This document shows positions 17,715-26,357 of a stretch of 64,000 nt of DNA, one piece after another. The stretch is from Ignavibacteriaceae bacterium. Lineage in GTDB: Bacteria > Bacteroidota > Ignavibacteria > Ignavibacteriales > Ignavibacteriaceae. Below the pieces are notes generated by a model. It searched no databases and had not been told where the DNA came from. It saw only the letters and a program-made list of their open reading frames with translations. The position numbers and the translations under genes were made by a program. The stretch is taken from assembly GCA_013388545.1 (NCBI GenBank), contig JACAFB010000001.1, positions 62,001 through 126,000 on the forward strand. The letters are read 5' to 3'. How positions within the stretch are numbered: the stretch's first letter is position 1; each line of letters opens with the position of its first letter.

Positions 17715-18914
17715 ATGTTAACTATATTATGTGTATCCAGTTATGAAAAAGGCCACGACTTTATGCGTGAAGCAAAAGCCCGCGGCTGCAGAGTTATATT
17801 GCTGACCTCCAAAAGTCTTGAAAACTCTGATTGGCCGCGCGAAAGCATTGATGAGATTTTTTACATTCCTGATAAAAATAAAGAATGGAATATGAACGAT
17901 GTAATTTATGGTGTAAGCTACCTTGCGCGAACAGAGCAAATTGACAGGATTGTTGCTCTTGATGACTTTGATGTTGAAAGAGCAGCTGCACTCAGAGAAC
18001 ATTTGCGAATTGGAGGAATGGGGGATACAACTGCGCGTTACTTTCGTGATAAGCTTGCAATGAGAATGCGCGCAAAGGAAACAGGCATTCCGGTTCCTGA
18101 ATTTTTACACATTCTCAATTATCAAAAAATCAATGAATTCTCCAAACGTGTGCCGTTTCCTTATATGGTAAAGGCACGCCTTCTTGCAGGATCTTACGGA
18201 TTGAAAAAAGTTCATAACGAACAGGAGCTTTGGGACAGAATTAATTTCCTGGGCGATCAGCAATCATTCTTTTTAATAGAACGGTTTATTCCCGGAAACA
18301 TTTATCACGTTGATTCAATAGTTTATAACTACGAAGTGAAATATGCAATCGCAAGCCGATATGGCACTCCTCCGTTCGAAGTGGCGCATTCAGGAAGAGT
18401 TTTCACAAGCAAAACCCTTAATCCGTCAGACAAAAAAACTCATGAAGTTCTGGAGTTAAATAAAAAGCTTCTTAAGTCGCTTGGATTGAAGCAGGGTACT
18501 TCACATTCGGAGTATATCGAATCTTCAGAGGACGGAAAATTTTATTTTCTTGAAACCTCCGCAAGAGTTGGTGGAGCAAATCTTTCATTGCTTGTAGAAG
18601 CTGCCACGGGAATTAATCTCTGGCGCGAATGGGCGAAGATAGAAATCCTTAACGGCGAAAAAGACTACGAGCTTCCTCAATTGAAAAGAAACTTTGCCGG
18701 AATAGTAACCTCCCTCGCCAAACAGCAGTGGCCCGATATGAATTCATACAATGATCCCGAAGTTTATTGGAGGTTAAATAAAGAATATCATGCTGGAATA
18801 ATTATTTCAACACCCGATGAAAAACGAAGAGATGAGCTGATAGAAAATTATACTCAAAGATTTTATAATGATTTCTTTGCAACAGCAAAGATGGGGGAAA
18901 GACCTAGTGATTAA
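17715..18914 (+). CDS. ATP-grasp enzyme of unknown substrate
   Basis: This 399-residue protein resembles carbamoyl-phosphate-synthase/biotin-carboxylase-type ATP-grasp ligases. It has a pre-ATP-grasp N-terminal domain (TILCVSSYEKGHDFM, VALDDFDVERA), a nucleotide-binding region (PYMVKARLLAGSYGLKKV, LIERFIPGNIYHVDS) and a metal-binding segment (FYFLETSARVGGANLS). Such enzymes join a carboxylate to an amine or thiol at the cost of ATP. The start at 17715 follows GAGAG and gives the expected beta-strand onset; an upstream ATG at 17664 is less likely. The gene is flanked by a 171-bp gap upstream and a 193-bp gap downstream, with no partner gene to identify the product. Confidence 0.78.
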   Translation: MLTILCVSSYEKGHDFMREAKARGCRVILLTSKSLENSDWPRESIDEIFYIPDKNKEWNMNDVIYGVSYLARTEQIDRIVALDDFDVERAAALREHLRIGGMGDTTARYFRDKLAMRMRAKETGIPVPEFLHILNYQKINEFSKRVPFPYMVKARLLAGSYGLKKVHNEQELWDRINFLGDQQSFFLIERFIPGNIYHVDSIVYNYEVKYAIASRYGTPPFEVAHSGRVFTSKTLNPSDKKTHEVLELNKKLLKSLGLKQGTSHSEYIESSEDGKFYFLETSARVGGANLSLLVEAATGINLWREWAKIEILNGEKDYELPQLKRNFAGIVTSLAKQQWPDMNSYNDPEVYWRLNKEYHAGIIISTPDEKRRDELIENYTQRFYNDFFATAKMGERPSD

Positions 18915-19107
18915 TTTTTAGGTTAATCCGAATTACAAAAGAATAAACAATCTGTTTCCCTTAAAATAAAATTTCTTTGGAATCACAGAGAAAGAACGGA
19001 AAAGTTTTGTAAATAAATTGTAAAACTTCATTTTACATTTCTGTTAGAATAAAAACATCTCTAACTTGTACTCAAATAATCAGCTCATCTGAAAATATTA
19101 AGGTATT

Positions 19108-20103
19108 ATGGAAATCATTATCAAAGAGTCTAATTCTGCCAAATCATTCTTTGCGCAAAAAACCGAAGTGCTAAAACATCTTGAAGAAAAAGTAAAACTC
19201 TGGATGAAAGATCATATCGATAAACGAAAACTCTGGTTCTCGTCAGACTTTCTTCCTGCAGATGAAAAGATGAATGATGACCAGGAAAAAAATATTAAAA
19301 AACTTAGGGACAGAGCACGTGGATTAAAAGATGAAGTGCGTGTTGCAGTTGCATTAAATCTTTTAACGGAAGAAGGATTACCTCATTTTCATAGAATAAT
19401 TGCTCAATATCTCGGGGATAAAAGTTTTTGGTCTAAATGGAATAATATGTGGACAGCCGAAGAAGACAGGCACGGGGCAATTTTAAGAGACTACGTGCGC
19501 GATGCAAGGCTGTTTAGTTTTAGAGAAGTTGAACTTATGCAATTTCATTATCTTGAAAGCGGCTTTAATCCTGACTGGGATAAAGATCCTTATAAGGTTT
19601 TTGTTTACACAACATTGCAGGAGCGCGCAACTCAATTCTCTCATAAAAATACAGGTAAACTTGCCGGGGAAAATGAACCCTTGCTTAACGGAATCTTAAA
19701 TAATATTGCGGCTGATGAAGCAAAGCATTTTACTTTTTATAGGAATGTATTTAAAGAGATTATTAATCTTGATCCTGAAAATGCTTTATTATCTGCTGTT
19801 GATATTATGCCTGCGATTGATATGCCCGGGTTTTCTATGCCGAACTTCAGAGATATGGCCGATGTAATAAGAAGAGTTGGAATTTATGGCCCGCGTGATT
19901 ACAAAAAAATTGTTGAGGAAGCAATTAAGTTTTGGGAAATTGAAATGCTGACTGGATTAAATGCAATGGCAGAAAAAGCCCGCGAAAAAATTCTTGCTAT
20001 ACCAAAACGCCTGGAAAAAGCTGCAGAGTATATTGAAAAGCGAACTGAATCAAAAACTTTTTCTTTTGATTTTATTTATAACAGAATTCTGGTTTTTGAA
20101 TAA
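19108..20103 (+). CDS. Acyl-ACP desaturase (plant/soluble type)
   Basis: This soluble diiron desaturase uses O2 and ferredoxin to insert a double bond into acyl-acyl-carrier protein chains. The two iron-binding motifs are evident: WTAEEDRHGAILRDYV (EExxH) and AADEAKHFTFYRNVF (ExxH), with the intervening Glu in TLQERATQFSHKNTG. The length of 331 residues matches the family. It probably supplies unsaturated membrane lipids under oxic conditions. A strongly positive, Lys-rich N-terminal segment precedes the core. It is convergent with hemN. Confidence 0.85.
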   Translation: MEIIIKESNSAKSFFAQKTEVLKHLEEKVKLWMKDHIDKRKLWFSSDFLPADEKMNDDQEKNIKKLRDRARGLKDEVRVAVALNLLTEEGLPHFHRIIAQYLGDKSFWSKWNNMWTAEEDRHGAILRDYVRDARLFSFREVELMQFHYLESGFNPDWDKDPYKVFVYTTLQERATQFSHKNTGKLAGENEPLLNGILNNIAADEAKHFTFYRNVFKEIINLDPENALLSAVDIMPAIDMPGFSMPNFRDMADVIRRVGIYGPRDYKKIVEEAIKFWEIEMLTGLNAMAEKAREKILAIPKRLEKAAEYIEKRTESKTFSFDFIYNRILVFE

Positions 20104-20133
20104 TTGTAGATCTCTGGTGATCGAATTAAAATG

Positions 20134-20151
20134 CCCGCTGACAAAAGCAGG
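20134..20151. terminator. Weak bidirectional terminator candidate
   Basis: Arms cccgct (20134-20139) and agcagg (20146-20151) pair with one mismatch between the convergent desaturase and hemN genes. There is a modest T-rich tail on the plus strand and a better one (cattttaat) on the minus strand. Confidence 0.3.
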
Positions 20152-20168
20152 TCCTTCTTATAGGTTGA

Positions 20169-21545
20169 TTATACAGTCCTCGAATACTTGGCTTTATCTT
20201 CCTTTCGCTCGATGTAACCATCAAAATTCATTGCTATGTTTCGGATGAGAAGTCTGCCCATATCTTTTACTTTAAAGCCATCTTCGTTCATCACGATTAA
20301 ATCATCAGCTTCAAATTCTTTCAGGTTGCTCAGTCCCCAGTTGAAGTAATCTTTGAAATTAATTTTAAACTTCTCTTCGATTGATTTGTAGTTCAGTTCA
20401 AAGTCGCACATAACTCTCATTATTACTTCGTGGCGAATATGATCGTCTTCATTCAACTTGTAGCCTTTTGCCGTAGGGATGTTCTCGTTATCAAGAGCAG
20501 TGTAATATTCCTTTTCTGTTTTGTAGTTCTGTGCGTAAATATTTTTTAGCTGGCTGATAGCTGTAATTCCAAATGCGTAAAGATCAGCTCCTGCATTTGT
20601 GCTGTACCCCTGGAAATTTCGATAGAGTTTTTTCTCTCTCATTGCACGAGTAAGTTCGTCGTCAGGTTTTGCAAAGTGATCCATTCCAATGAATTCGTAT
20701 CCTGCGCTTGTAAGTTTTTCAATACTCATTTTCAGTATTTCAAGTTTCTCTTCCGGTTTTGGCAGATCTTCTTCGTGAATAAGAGCCATATGTTTTTTCA
20801 TCCACGGAACATGTGCATAGTTGAATAATGCAATTCTGTCGGGAGAAATATCAATAATTTTTTCAACTGTATTTTCAAATGATTTTACTGTTTGGAAGGG
20901 AAGTCCGTAAATCAAATCAAGGTTGATGCTCTGGAATTTTAGATCTCTCACCCAATTGACAACTTTTCGGGTTAAATCTTCCGGCTGAATTCTGTTCACA
21001 GCTTTCTGAACCTGCTCATTAAAATCCTGAACGCCCATACTTATTCTGTTAAAGCCGTTATTTTTCAATGCTTCAAGATGTTCTTTTGTTAATTCTCTTG
21101 GATCGATTTCGCAGCTGTTTTCAGAATTCTCAACAAACTCAAATGATTGGTTGATGTACGAAGCAAGTTTATTTATTTCTTCCGGCTTCAAATGAGTTGG
21201 GGTTCCACCACCCCAGTGATGCTGTACAACTTTTCTGTCAGGAAGCAAATATGTTCGCATCAGATCAATTTCTTTCTGAACGTATTTTATGTATTCATTA
21301 ATTCTTTCTCTGTTTCGGGTAACCAGCATATTGCATCCGCAGAAAAAGCAAAGAGTATCGCAGTAGGGAATATGAAAGTAAAGAGAAAGATCAGGAAGAT
21401 TTTTCCCATAATTTGTATTTACAATTTCCTCAACAAAGTCTGCGTGAGTGAATTGCTCATTAAACTGCGGTGCCGTTGGGTAGCTTGTATACCGTGGTCC
21501 GGGTTTATCATACTTCTTGAATTTTTTTAGATCCACTTCGAACAT
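20169..21545 (-). CDS. hemN: Oxygen-independent coproporphyrinogen III oxidase
   Basis: This radical-SAM enzyme converts coproporphyrinogen III to protoporphyrinogen IX without O2. The [4Fe-4S] motif is HIPYCDTLCFFCGCN (CxxxCxxC). SAM-binding regions GGGTPTHL and RISMGVQDFNEQVQ follow, and the C-terminal HemN domain is present. The length of 458 residues fits bona fide HemN rather than the shorter HemW. The minus-strand ribosome site AAAGGAG lies 7-8 bp before the ATG. The 110-bp gap to hemE carries repeat-like sequence, so hemN may have its own expression level. HemN beside the O2-dependent HemG suggests haem synthesis under varying oxygen. Confidence 0.93.
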   Translation of the reverse strand: MFEVDLKKFKKYDKPGPRYTSYPTAPQFNEQFTHADFVEEIVNTNYGKNLPDLSLYFHIPYCDTLCFFCGCNMLVTRNRERINEYIKYVQKEIDLMRTYLLPDRKVVQHHWGGGTPTHLKPEEINKLASYINQSFEFVENSENSCEIDPRELTKEHLEALKNNGFNRISMGVQDFNEQVQKAVNRIQPEDLTRKVVNWVRDLKFQSINLDLIYGLPFQTVKSFENTVEKIIDISPDRIALFNYAHVPWMKKHMALIHEEDLPKPEEKLEILKMSIEKLTSAGYEFIGMDHFAKPDDELTRAMREKKLYRNFQGYSTNAGADLYAFGITAISQLKNIYAQNYKTEKEYYTALDNENIPTAKGYKLNEDDHIRHEVIMRVMCDFELNYKSIEEKFKINFKDYFNWGLSNLKEFEADDLIVMNEDGFKVKDMGRLLIRNIAMNFDGYIERKEDKAKYSRTV

Positions 21546-21655
21546 TCTTGACTCCTTTTTCTCTCACATCAGCCCTTTCCGGGAGAAAGAGGGAATAATA
21601 AATATTCTCTTTCGCTTATATTTCTTCTCCCTTTGGAAGAGAATTAAGGTAAGGG
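21546..21655. repeat. Intergenic repeat-like element between hemE and hemN
   Basis: The gap contains ccctttccgggagaaaga and, in roughly inverted sense, ttctccctttggaagagaat. These resemble the short ctctccc...gggagag hairpin repeats dispersed in this lineage. The stem near 21625-21645 has a 3-nt loop. Only the hemN ribosome-binding site is otherwise recognisable. Confidence 0.4.
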
Positions 21656-22702
21656 CTAATGGAAATTCTTACTTTCTTCTTTTACATAACTAACTAATGC
21701 TTTTACATTTTCAGGATCAATATCAGGCAAAATACCATGCCCCAGGTTGAAAATGTGTCCGTGTCCTTTTCCAAATGATTCGAGAACTTTTCGTGCTTCT
21801 CGTTTAATAGAGTCTGTATCAGCATAAAGAACCGTTGGATCAAGATTCCCCTGGATTGCAACTTTGTCTCCCATTTTTCTTCTTGCTTTTTCAAGCTCCA
21901 CAGTCCAGTCGACGCTGATTGCGTCTGCACCAACTTCTTTAAGCTCGTGCATCAGGTAATGAACACCTTTGGGGAAATAAATAACCGGCTCATCTTTTCT
22001 TTTTATCTCAGAAATCAATTGTTGAACATACCGCATTGCAAACATCTGATAGTCACCCGGGGAAAGAATTCCTGCCCACGTATCAAATATCTGAACGAGA
22101 CTTGTTCCCGCTTCAATCTGTGCTGATAAATATGCAGCAGTTGCTTTAGTAATTTTTTCAAGAAGAATATGAGCGAGTTCAGGATTACCGTAAATCAATT
22201 TCTTTACTTTTGAAAATGATTTTGATCCATGACCTTCAACCATGTAGGTAAGTATTGTCCAGGGTGCACCCGCAAATCCAATAATTGGAACTCTTCCGTT
22301 CAATTCTTTTTTTGTTAACAAAATTGCATCGAGAACATACCTTAAATCTTTTGAAGGATCGGGATTTTTTAGTTTAACCACCTCCTCCTTTGAGTTAACA
22401 GGACTTGGAAAAACAGGTCCTTTTCCTTCAGTAATTTCCAGATGCATTCCCATTGCTTCGGGAATAACCAATATATCAGAAAAAATTATTGCAGCATCAA
22501 CTCCGATTATATTTACCGGTTGAATTGTAACTTCTGCTGCAAGTTCAGGGGTTTTGCACATTGTTAAAAAATCATGTTTTGCGCGGACTGCTCTGTACTC
22601 CGGCAAATATCTACCCGCCTGCCGCATAATCCAGATTGGTGTTCTATCTGTTGGTAATCGTTTTGCGGCTTTTATTACCAAATCGTTTTGTAATTGGCTC
22701 AA
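21656..22702 (-). CDS. hemE: Uroporphyrinogen III decarboxylase
   Basis: HemE removes four carboxyl groups from uroporphyrinogen III to give coproporphyrinogen III. The N-terminal signature RTPIWIMRQAGRYLPEYRAVR contains the conserved arginines. PIIGFAGAPWTILTYMVEG and GNLDPTVLYAD are further family blocks. The length of 348 residues is normal. Its ATG overlaps the hemD stop by 4 bp (ATGA), so translation is coupled. Confidence 0.95.
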   Translation of the reverse strand: MSQLQNDLVIKAAKRLPTDRTPIWIMRQAGRYLPEYRAVRAKHDFLTMCKTPELAAEVTIQPVNIIGVDAAIIFSDILVIPEAMGMHLEITEGKGPVFPSPVNSKEEVVKLKNPDPSKDLRYVLDAILLTKKELNGRVPIIGFAGAPWTILTYMVEGHGSKSFSKVKKLIYGNPELAHILLEKITKATAAYLSAQIEAGTSLVQIFDTWAGILSPGDYQMFAMRYVQQLISEIKRKDEPVIYFPKGVHYLMHELKEVGADAISVDWTVELEKARRKMGDKVAIQGNLDPTVLYADTDSIKREARKVLESFGKGHGHIFNLGHGILPDIDPENVKALVSYVKEESKNFH

Positions 22703-23496
22703 TCCTGCTTCTCCCTTAAATCTGTTTTTGAATAGTACTCCGCCACCTGTTTGGCTAATCCTTTAATTGTAAATTCAACGGGGACAATATCTACTTCAAC
22801 ATTCATATCTTCAATTGCTGTTTTTGTTGTAGTACCGATTGCAGCGACTTTGTAATTCTTGAAATAAACAGAGGGCTCTTTTATTTTCATTATTGTAAGA
22901 AAATTTCTGAATGTAGATGGACTGGTAAAGACGAATACATCGGGTTTAATAGAATTTAACTTTGAAATATTTTTATCAAGAATATCGTTCTTCGGAAGCG
23001 TTACTTTATAAACCGGCACAGTATGAACAATTGCTCCAAGCCTCTTAAGAGCTGCCGGGAGCTCATCCCGACTTAATTCAGAGCAGGGTATAAAAACTGT
23101 TTTATCTTTTAAGTTTTTCTGACTGAGCTCAGCTGCAATTTCTTCTCCGGAAAAAACCTTCGGGACGAAATCCACCGGAATATTATTTGTTAAACATTTT
23201 TCTTTTGTTTTAGCACCAACTGCAACAACTTTAATTTTTCCGAACTCAATACTGGTGTTGAGTGCTTTCAATCTTTCCGTGAAAAATCTTACTGTATTTG
23301 ATGAAGTGAAAATCAAATAATCGATTTGTTCTAGAAACAATATTTTATCAAAGTCTTCATAATTATCTGAAGGAATAATATCTATAGTCGGGAACGTGAA
23401 TACACTTGCACCATATTTGCTGAACTCATCAAGCCCATCTTTTAATTGTTCTTCGGCTCGTGTTAAAACTATAACTTTATTTTCAAGAGGCCTCAT
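22699..23496 (-). CDS. hemD: Uroporphyrinogen III synthase
   Basis: HemD cyclises hydroxymethylbilane with inversion of ring D. The protein is poorly conserved, but its two Rossmann-like lobes are clear (KVIVLTRAEEQ, DYLIFTSSNTVRFFTE, DVFVFTSPSTFRNFL, VAAIGTTTKTAIED). Its position between hemC and hemE supports the call. The ATG at 23496 starts eight bases after the upstream lipoprotein stop and just before the first beta strand. In-frame ATGs at 23532 and 23523 would overlap the lipoprotein gene. The start choice is uncertain. Confidence 0.88.
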   Translation of the reverse strand: MRPLENKVIVLTRAEEQLKDGLDEFSKYGASVFTFPTIDIIPSDNYEDFDKILFLEQIDYLIFTSSNTVRFFTERLKALNTSIEFGKIKVVAVGAKTKEKCLTNNIPVDFVPKVFSGEEIAAELSQKNLKDKTVFIPCSELSRDELPAALKRLGAIVHTVPVYKVTLPKNDILDKNISKLNSIKPDVFVFTSPSTFRNFLTIMKIKEPSVYFKNYKVAAIGTTTKTAIEDMNVEVDIVPVEFTIKGLAKQVAEYYSKTDLREKQD

Positions 23497-23503
23497 AATT
23501 AAA

Positions 23504-24124
23504 TCAGAAAATTCTCCAATCATTCCGCGCAATCACTTCACCGGAGGTCGGATCAATAATTATTTCTTTACCTCTTGCTTTTTTGCCTTCGCTTGTTTCG
23601 GTCCGGGTTTCTTCAAGTGTTGAAATAATGTGCCAAACATATCGATTATACTTTGCATCCCAGATAAACCCGGCATCCCAGTCTTTAATTCCTTTTTCAA
23701 GTCCGTATTCAGTTGCAATTTGCCTTGCCGTAATTTCGTCTATAATAAAATCACATGAGAAAGGATTGAGATTACATTCCGGAATTCCGAAAATTTCGCT
23801 GTCAGTTAAAACATTTCCGGTTGAGTCTACGCTGAATCTTATCTGGTTATTAACGAAAGATTTTTCAGGCATGTAAAAGTTGTAAACGATCAGGTAATTC
23901 GGGTTAAGGAATTTAGATTTGGAATAATTCGGGGTAATATATTTCCTGAAAAACTCCTCTCCGGTTTTTGAAATAACAAATGAGTCAGCTTTCCTGAGAA
24001 TCTCAAGAGGAATTTCAGAATTTTCCTGTTCATCACATCTGCTGCACGTACATGAATATAAAATAAAAGTCAGAGCGATAAGCAATAAAGAACTTGTGAG
24101 AATGAATAATAATCTCATTTTCAT
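23504..24124 (-). CDS. Predicted lipoprotein with PepSY-like region, embedded in the hem operon
   Basis: This 206-residue protein begins with a signal peptide whose lipobox is LYSC, followed by TCSRCDEQ, so it is probably a lipoprotein. The C-terminal half, from about residue 120, resembles a PepSY-type domain: a helix (ITARQIATEYGL) and strands ending in KEIIIDPTSGEVIARNDW. No haem-binding CxxCH is present. The gene overlaps hemC by 4 bp upstream and precedes hemD by 7 bp, so it is a full member of the operon. A role in haem or cytochrome handling at the envelope is possible but unproven. Confidence 0.6.
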   Translation of the reverse strand: MKMRLLFILTSSLLLIALTFILYSCTCSRCDEQENSEIPLEILRKADSFVISKTGEEFFRKYITPNYSKSKFLNPNYLIVYNFYMPEKSFVNNQIRFSVDSTGNVLTDSEIFGIPECNLNPFSCDFIIDEITARQIATEYGLEKGIKDWDAGFIWDAKYNRYVWHIISTLEETRTETSEGKKARGKEIIIDPTSGEVIARNDWRIF

Positions 24125-25062
24125 TTTGACCTCTGATCTTTGTAAATATCATTTAAAATATTTCTAGCTCCTGCCCGAAGTAAATCATTTGCCATCATCT
24201 TACCGGCTTTTTCAGGCTCCCTTTTACTGCTTCTGATTTTCTTCCTGAATGTAATTGAACCATCAAGTGCACCGACCATCGCATCAATGTACAATCCCGA
24301 ATTTTTAACCAAAGCATAAGCTCCGATAGGAACCTGACAGCCGCCTTCAAGCCTGCTGAGCAATGCACGCTCAGCGGTTACCGAAATGAAAGTGTTCTCA
24401 TCATGAATTGATTGAACAATTTCTTCCACTGTTTTGTTGTGACCGCTTGTTTCTATTCCTAAAGCACCCTGGCCCACGGCAGGCAGCATTTGTTCTACCG
24501 GAATGTATGAGGAAATATATTTTTTGAGTTTTAATCTTTCCACACCGGCTCTTGCAAGAATTATTGCATCCCAATCGGAATGCAGGAATTTTTCAATTCG
24601 GGTAGGAACGTTGCCTCTAAGCTCAACAATATTTAAATCAGGTCGTAAATGAAGAAGCTGACATTTGCGGCGCAATGAACCGGTTGCAACAACAGCACCT
24701 TCCCGAAGTGAATCGATTATCATTCCTTTTTTCCTGGCTATCAAAACGTCTTCAACAGGATGACGTTTTGTAACTGCGGTAAGTTTTAATCCTTCCGGAA
24801 TTTTAGTCTGTAAATCTTTCAGGCTGTGAACAGCAATATCTATTTTCCTCTCAAGAAGTTCAAGCTCAAGTTCTTTTGTAAATAAAGATTTATCACCAAT
24901 CTTTGAAAGAGCAACGTTTAGAATTTTATCACCTTTGGTTTTGATAATTTTTATCTCAACAACAACAGATTTGTTGTTTGTTTCAAGCTGCTTTTTAACA
25001 TAGTTTGCCTGCCAGAGTGCCAGCTCGCTTCCCCTTGAACCAATAACGATTTTTGTTTTCAC
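24121..25062 (-). CDS. hemC: Hydroxymethylbilane synthase (porphobilinogen deaminase)
   Basis: HemC links four porphobilinogens into hydroxymethylbilane using a covalently bound dipyrromethane cofactor. The motif IVIGSRGSELALWQANYV starts the protein, catalytic Asp lies in IDIAVHSLKDLQT, and the cofactor cysteine is in SRLEGGCQVPIGAYA. The length of 313 residues is typical. It lies 5 bp after hemA and overlaps the following lipoprotein gene by 4 bp. Confidence 0.95.
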   Translation of the reverse strand: MKTKIVIGSRGSELALWQANYVKKQLETNNKSVVVEIKIIKTKGDKILNVALSKIGDKSLFTKELELELLERKIDIAVHSLKDLQTKIPEGLKLTAVTKRHPVEDVLIARKKGMIIDSLREGAVVATGSLRRKCQLLHLRPDLNIVELRGNVPTRIEKFLHSDWDAIILARAGVERLKLKKYISSYIPVEQMLPAVGQGALGIETSGHNKTVEEIVQSIHDENTFISVTAERALLSRLEGGCQVPIGAYALVKNSGLYIDAMVGALDGSITFRKKIRSSKREPEKAGKMMANDLLRAGARNILNDIYKDQRSK

Positions 25063-25067
25063 TAATT

Positions 25068-26351
25068 TTATTCCGGATTATTTTTTTCGCTGGAATCAAT
25101 TCCGAACAGACTTCTGATTATACCGATTCGGGAGGCGCTCTCTTCGGGAGAAATTCCTGATTCTGCTGTTTTCTTCAATTCAACTGTTGGTTGATGAAGT
25201 ATTTTATTCATTATTTTTTTAGTTATAATTTCAATTTTCTCTCTGTCTTCGCTGCTGAAACGGTTCAGGTTTTTTTCTATTTCTTCTGCACGAATGTTCT
25301 CGAAATAATCACGCAGACTTTTTATTGTCGGGGCTACCTGTAATGAATTATACCAGTTGAAAAAAGAATCGAGTTCAGATTCAATTATTGCTTCAACTTT
25401 AGGAATCTCGCTTCTTCTTTTGGCAAGGTTTTGTTCAACGATAATGTTCAGAGAATCAATGTCGTGATAAAAAACGTAATCAATTTTTTTTGTTGCCGGA
25501 TCAATATCCCTCGGAATTGCTATATCCATCAGCACCATCGAGGCATAATTTCTCTTTTTCATTGCCGCCTCAATCTCCTTTTTGCTTAAAAGCAGATCTT
25601 CTGAGCTTGTTGCACTTATGATAATATCAAATTCGTGCAGATGATCTTTGAACCTTTCAAAAGGAATTGCTCTTGCGTTTAGTTCTGAAGCAAGTCTTTC
25701 AGCTCTTTCAAGCGTCCGGTTTGTTACATTCAGCCTTCCGATATTTTTATCAATCAGGTTTTTTGCAGCAATCTCGCCTGTTTCACCGGCCCCAATAACC
25801 AGAGCAGACTTTTTATTCAGGTTTGAAAAGACTTTTTCAATCAATTGCACCGCTGCATAGCTTACAGTAACAGCTCCTTCACTTATGGCAGTTTCAGTTA
25901 TTGCGCGTTTACCGGTTTTAATTGCCGAATCAAAAACTCTTCTCATCAGGAATCCAACAAACTGCATCTCTTCTGCCAGTGTAAAAGAATCCTTGACCTG
26001 TTTGAAAATTTGATTATCGCCGATAAGCATTGAATCAATTCCGGTAATTACACGGAATAATTGTCTCATTGAATCGCGTGAAATAAAATTCTGAAAATTT
26101 TCTGCAGATATTTTTTCATTGGGTTTTCGTTGTATAAGGAAATTTCTTATGTCGGAAAAAGAAACATCATTATTGACCGGTATGCCGTAAATTTCGGTTC
26201 GGTTGCAGGTTGAAATTATCACCCCTTCGTTAAAAAAGCTGCCTTTCAGATCACGCACAAACTGTTTAATCTCCTCGCTGCTAAGATGCATCGATTCCCT
26301 GATTTCAACCGGTGCAGTTCGATGATTAATTGATATGGAAAGCAGATTCAT
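25068..26351 (-). CDS. hemA: Glutamyl-tRNA reductase
   Basis: HemA reduces glutamyl-tRNA to glutamate-1-semialdehyde with NADPH, the entry to the C5 route of tetrapyrrole synthesis. Family motifs are SINHRTAPVEIRE, the catalytic Cys in IISTCNRTEIYG, TGIDSMLIGDNQIFKQVK, and the NADPH-binding VIGAGETGEIAAKNL. The length of 427 residues is normal. It starts 6 bp after the CcsA/HemX-like gene. hemL, the next enzyme, is not in this window. Confidence 0.95.
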   Translation of the reverse strand: MNLLSISINHRTAPVEIRESMHLSSEEIKQFVRDLKGSFFNEGVIISTCNRTEIYGIPVNNDVSFSDIRNFLIQRKPNEKISAENFQNFISRDSMRQLFRVITGIDSMLIGDNQIFKQVKDSFTLAEEMQFVGFLMRRVFDSAIKTGKRAITETAISEGAVTVSYAAVQLIEKVFSNLNKKSALVIGAGETGEIAAKNLIDKNIGRLNVTNRTLERAERLASELNARAIPFERFKDHLHEFDIIISATSSEDLLLSKKEIEAAMKKRNYASMVLMDIAIPRDIDPATKKIDYVFYHDIDSLNIIVEQNLAKRRSEIPKVEAIIESELDSFFNWYNSLQVAPTIKSLRDYFENIRAEEIEKNLNRFSSEDREKIEIITKKIMNKILHQPTVELKKTAESGISPEESASRIGIIRSLFGIDSSEKNNPE

Positions 26352-26357
26352 AAAGGA

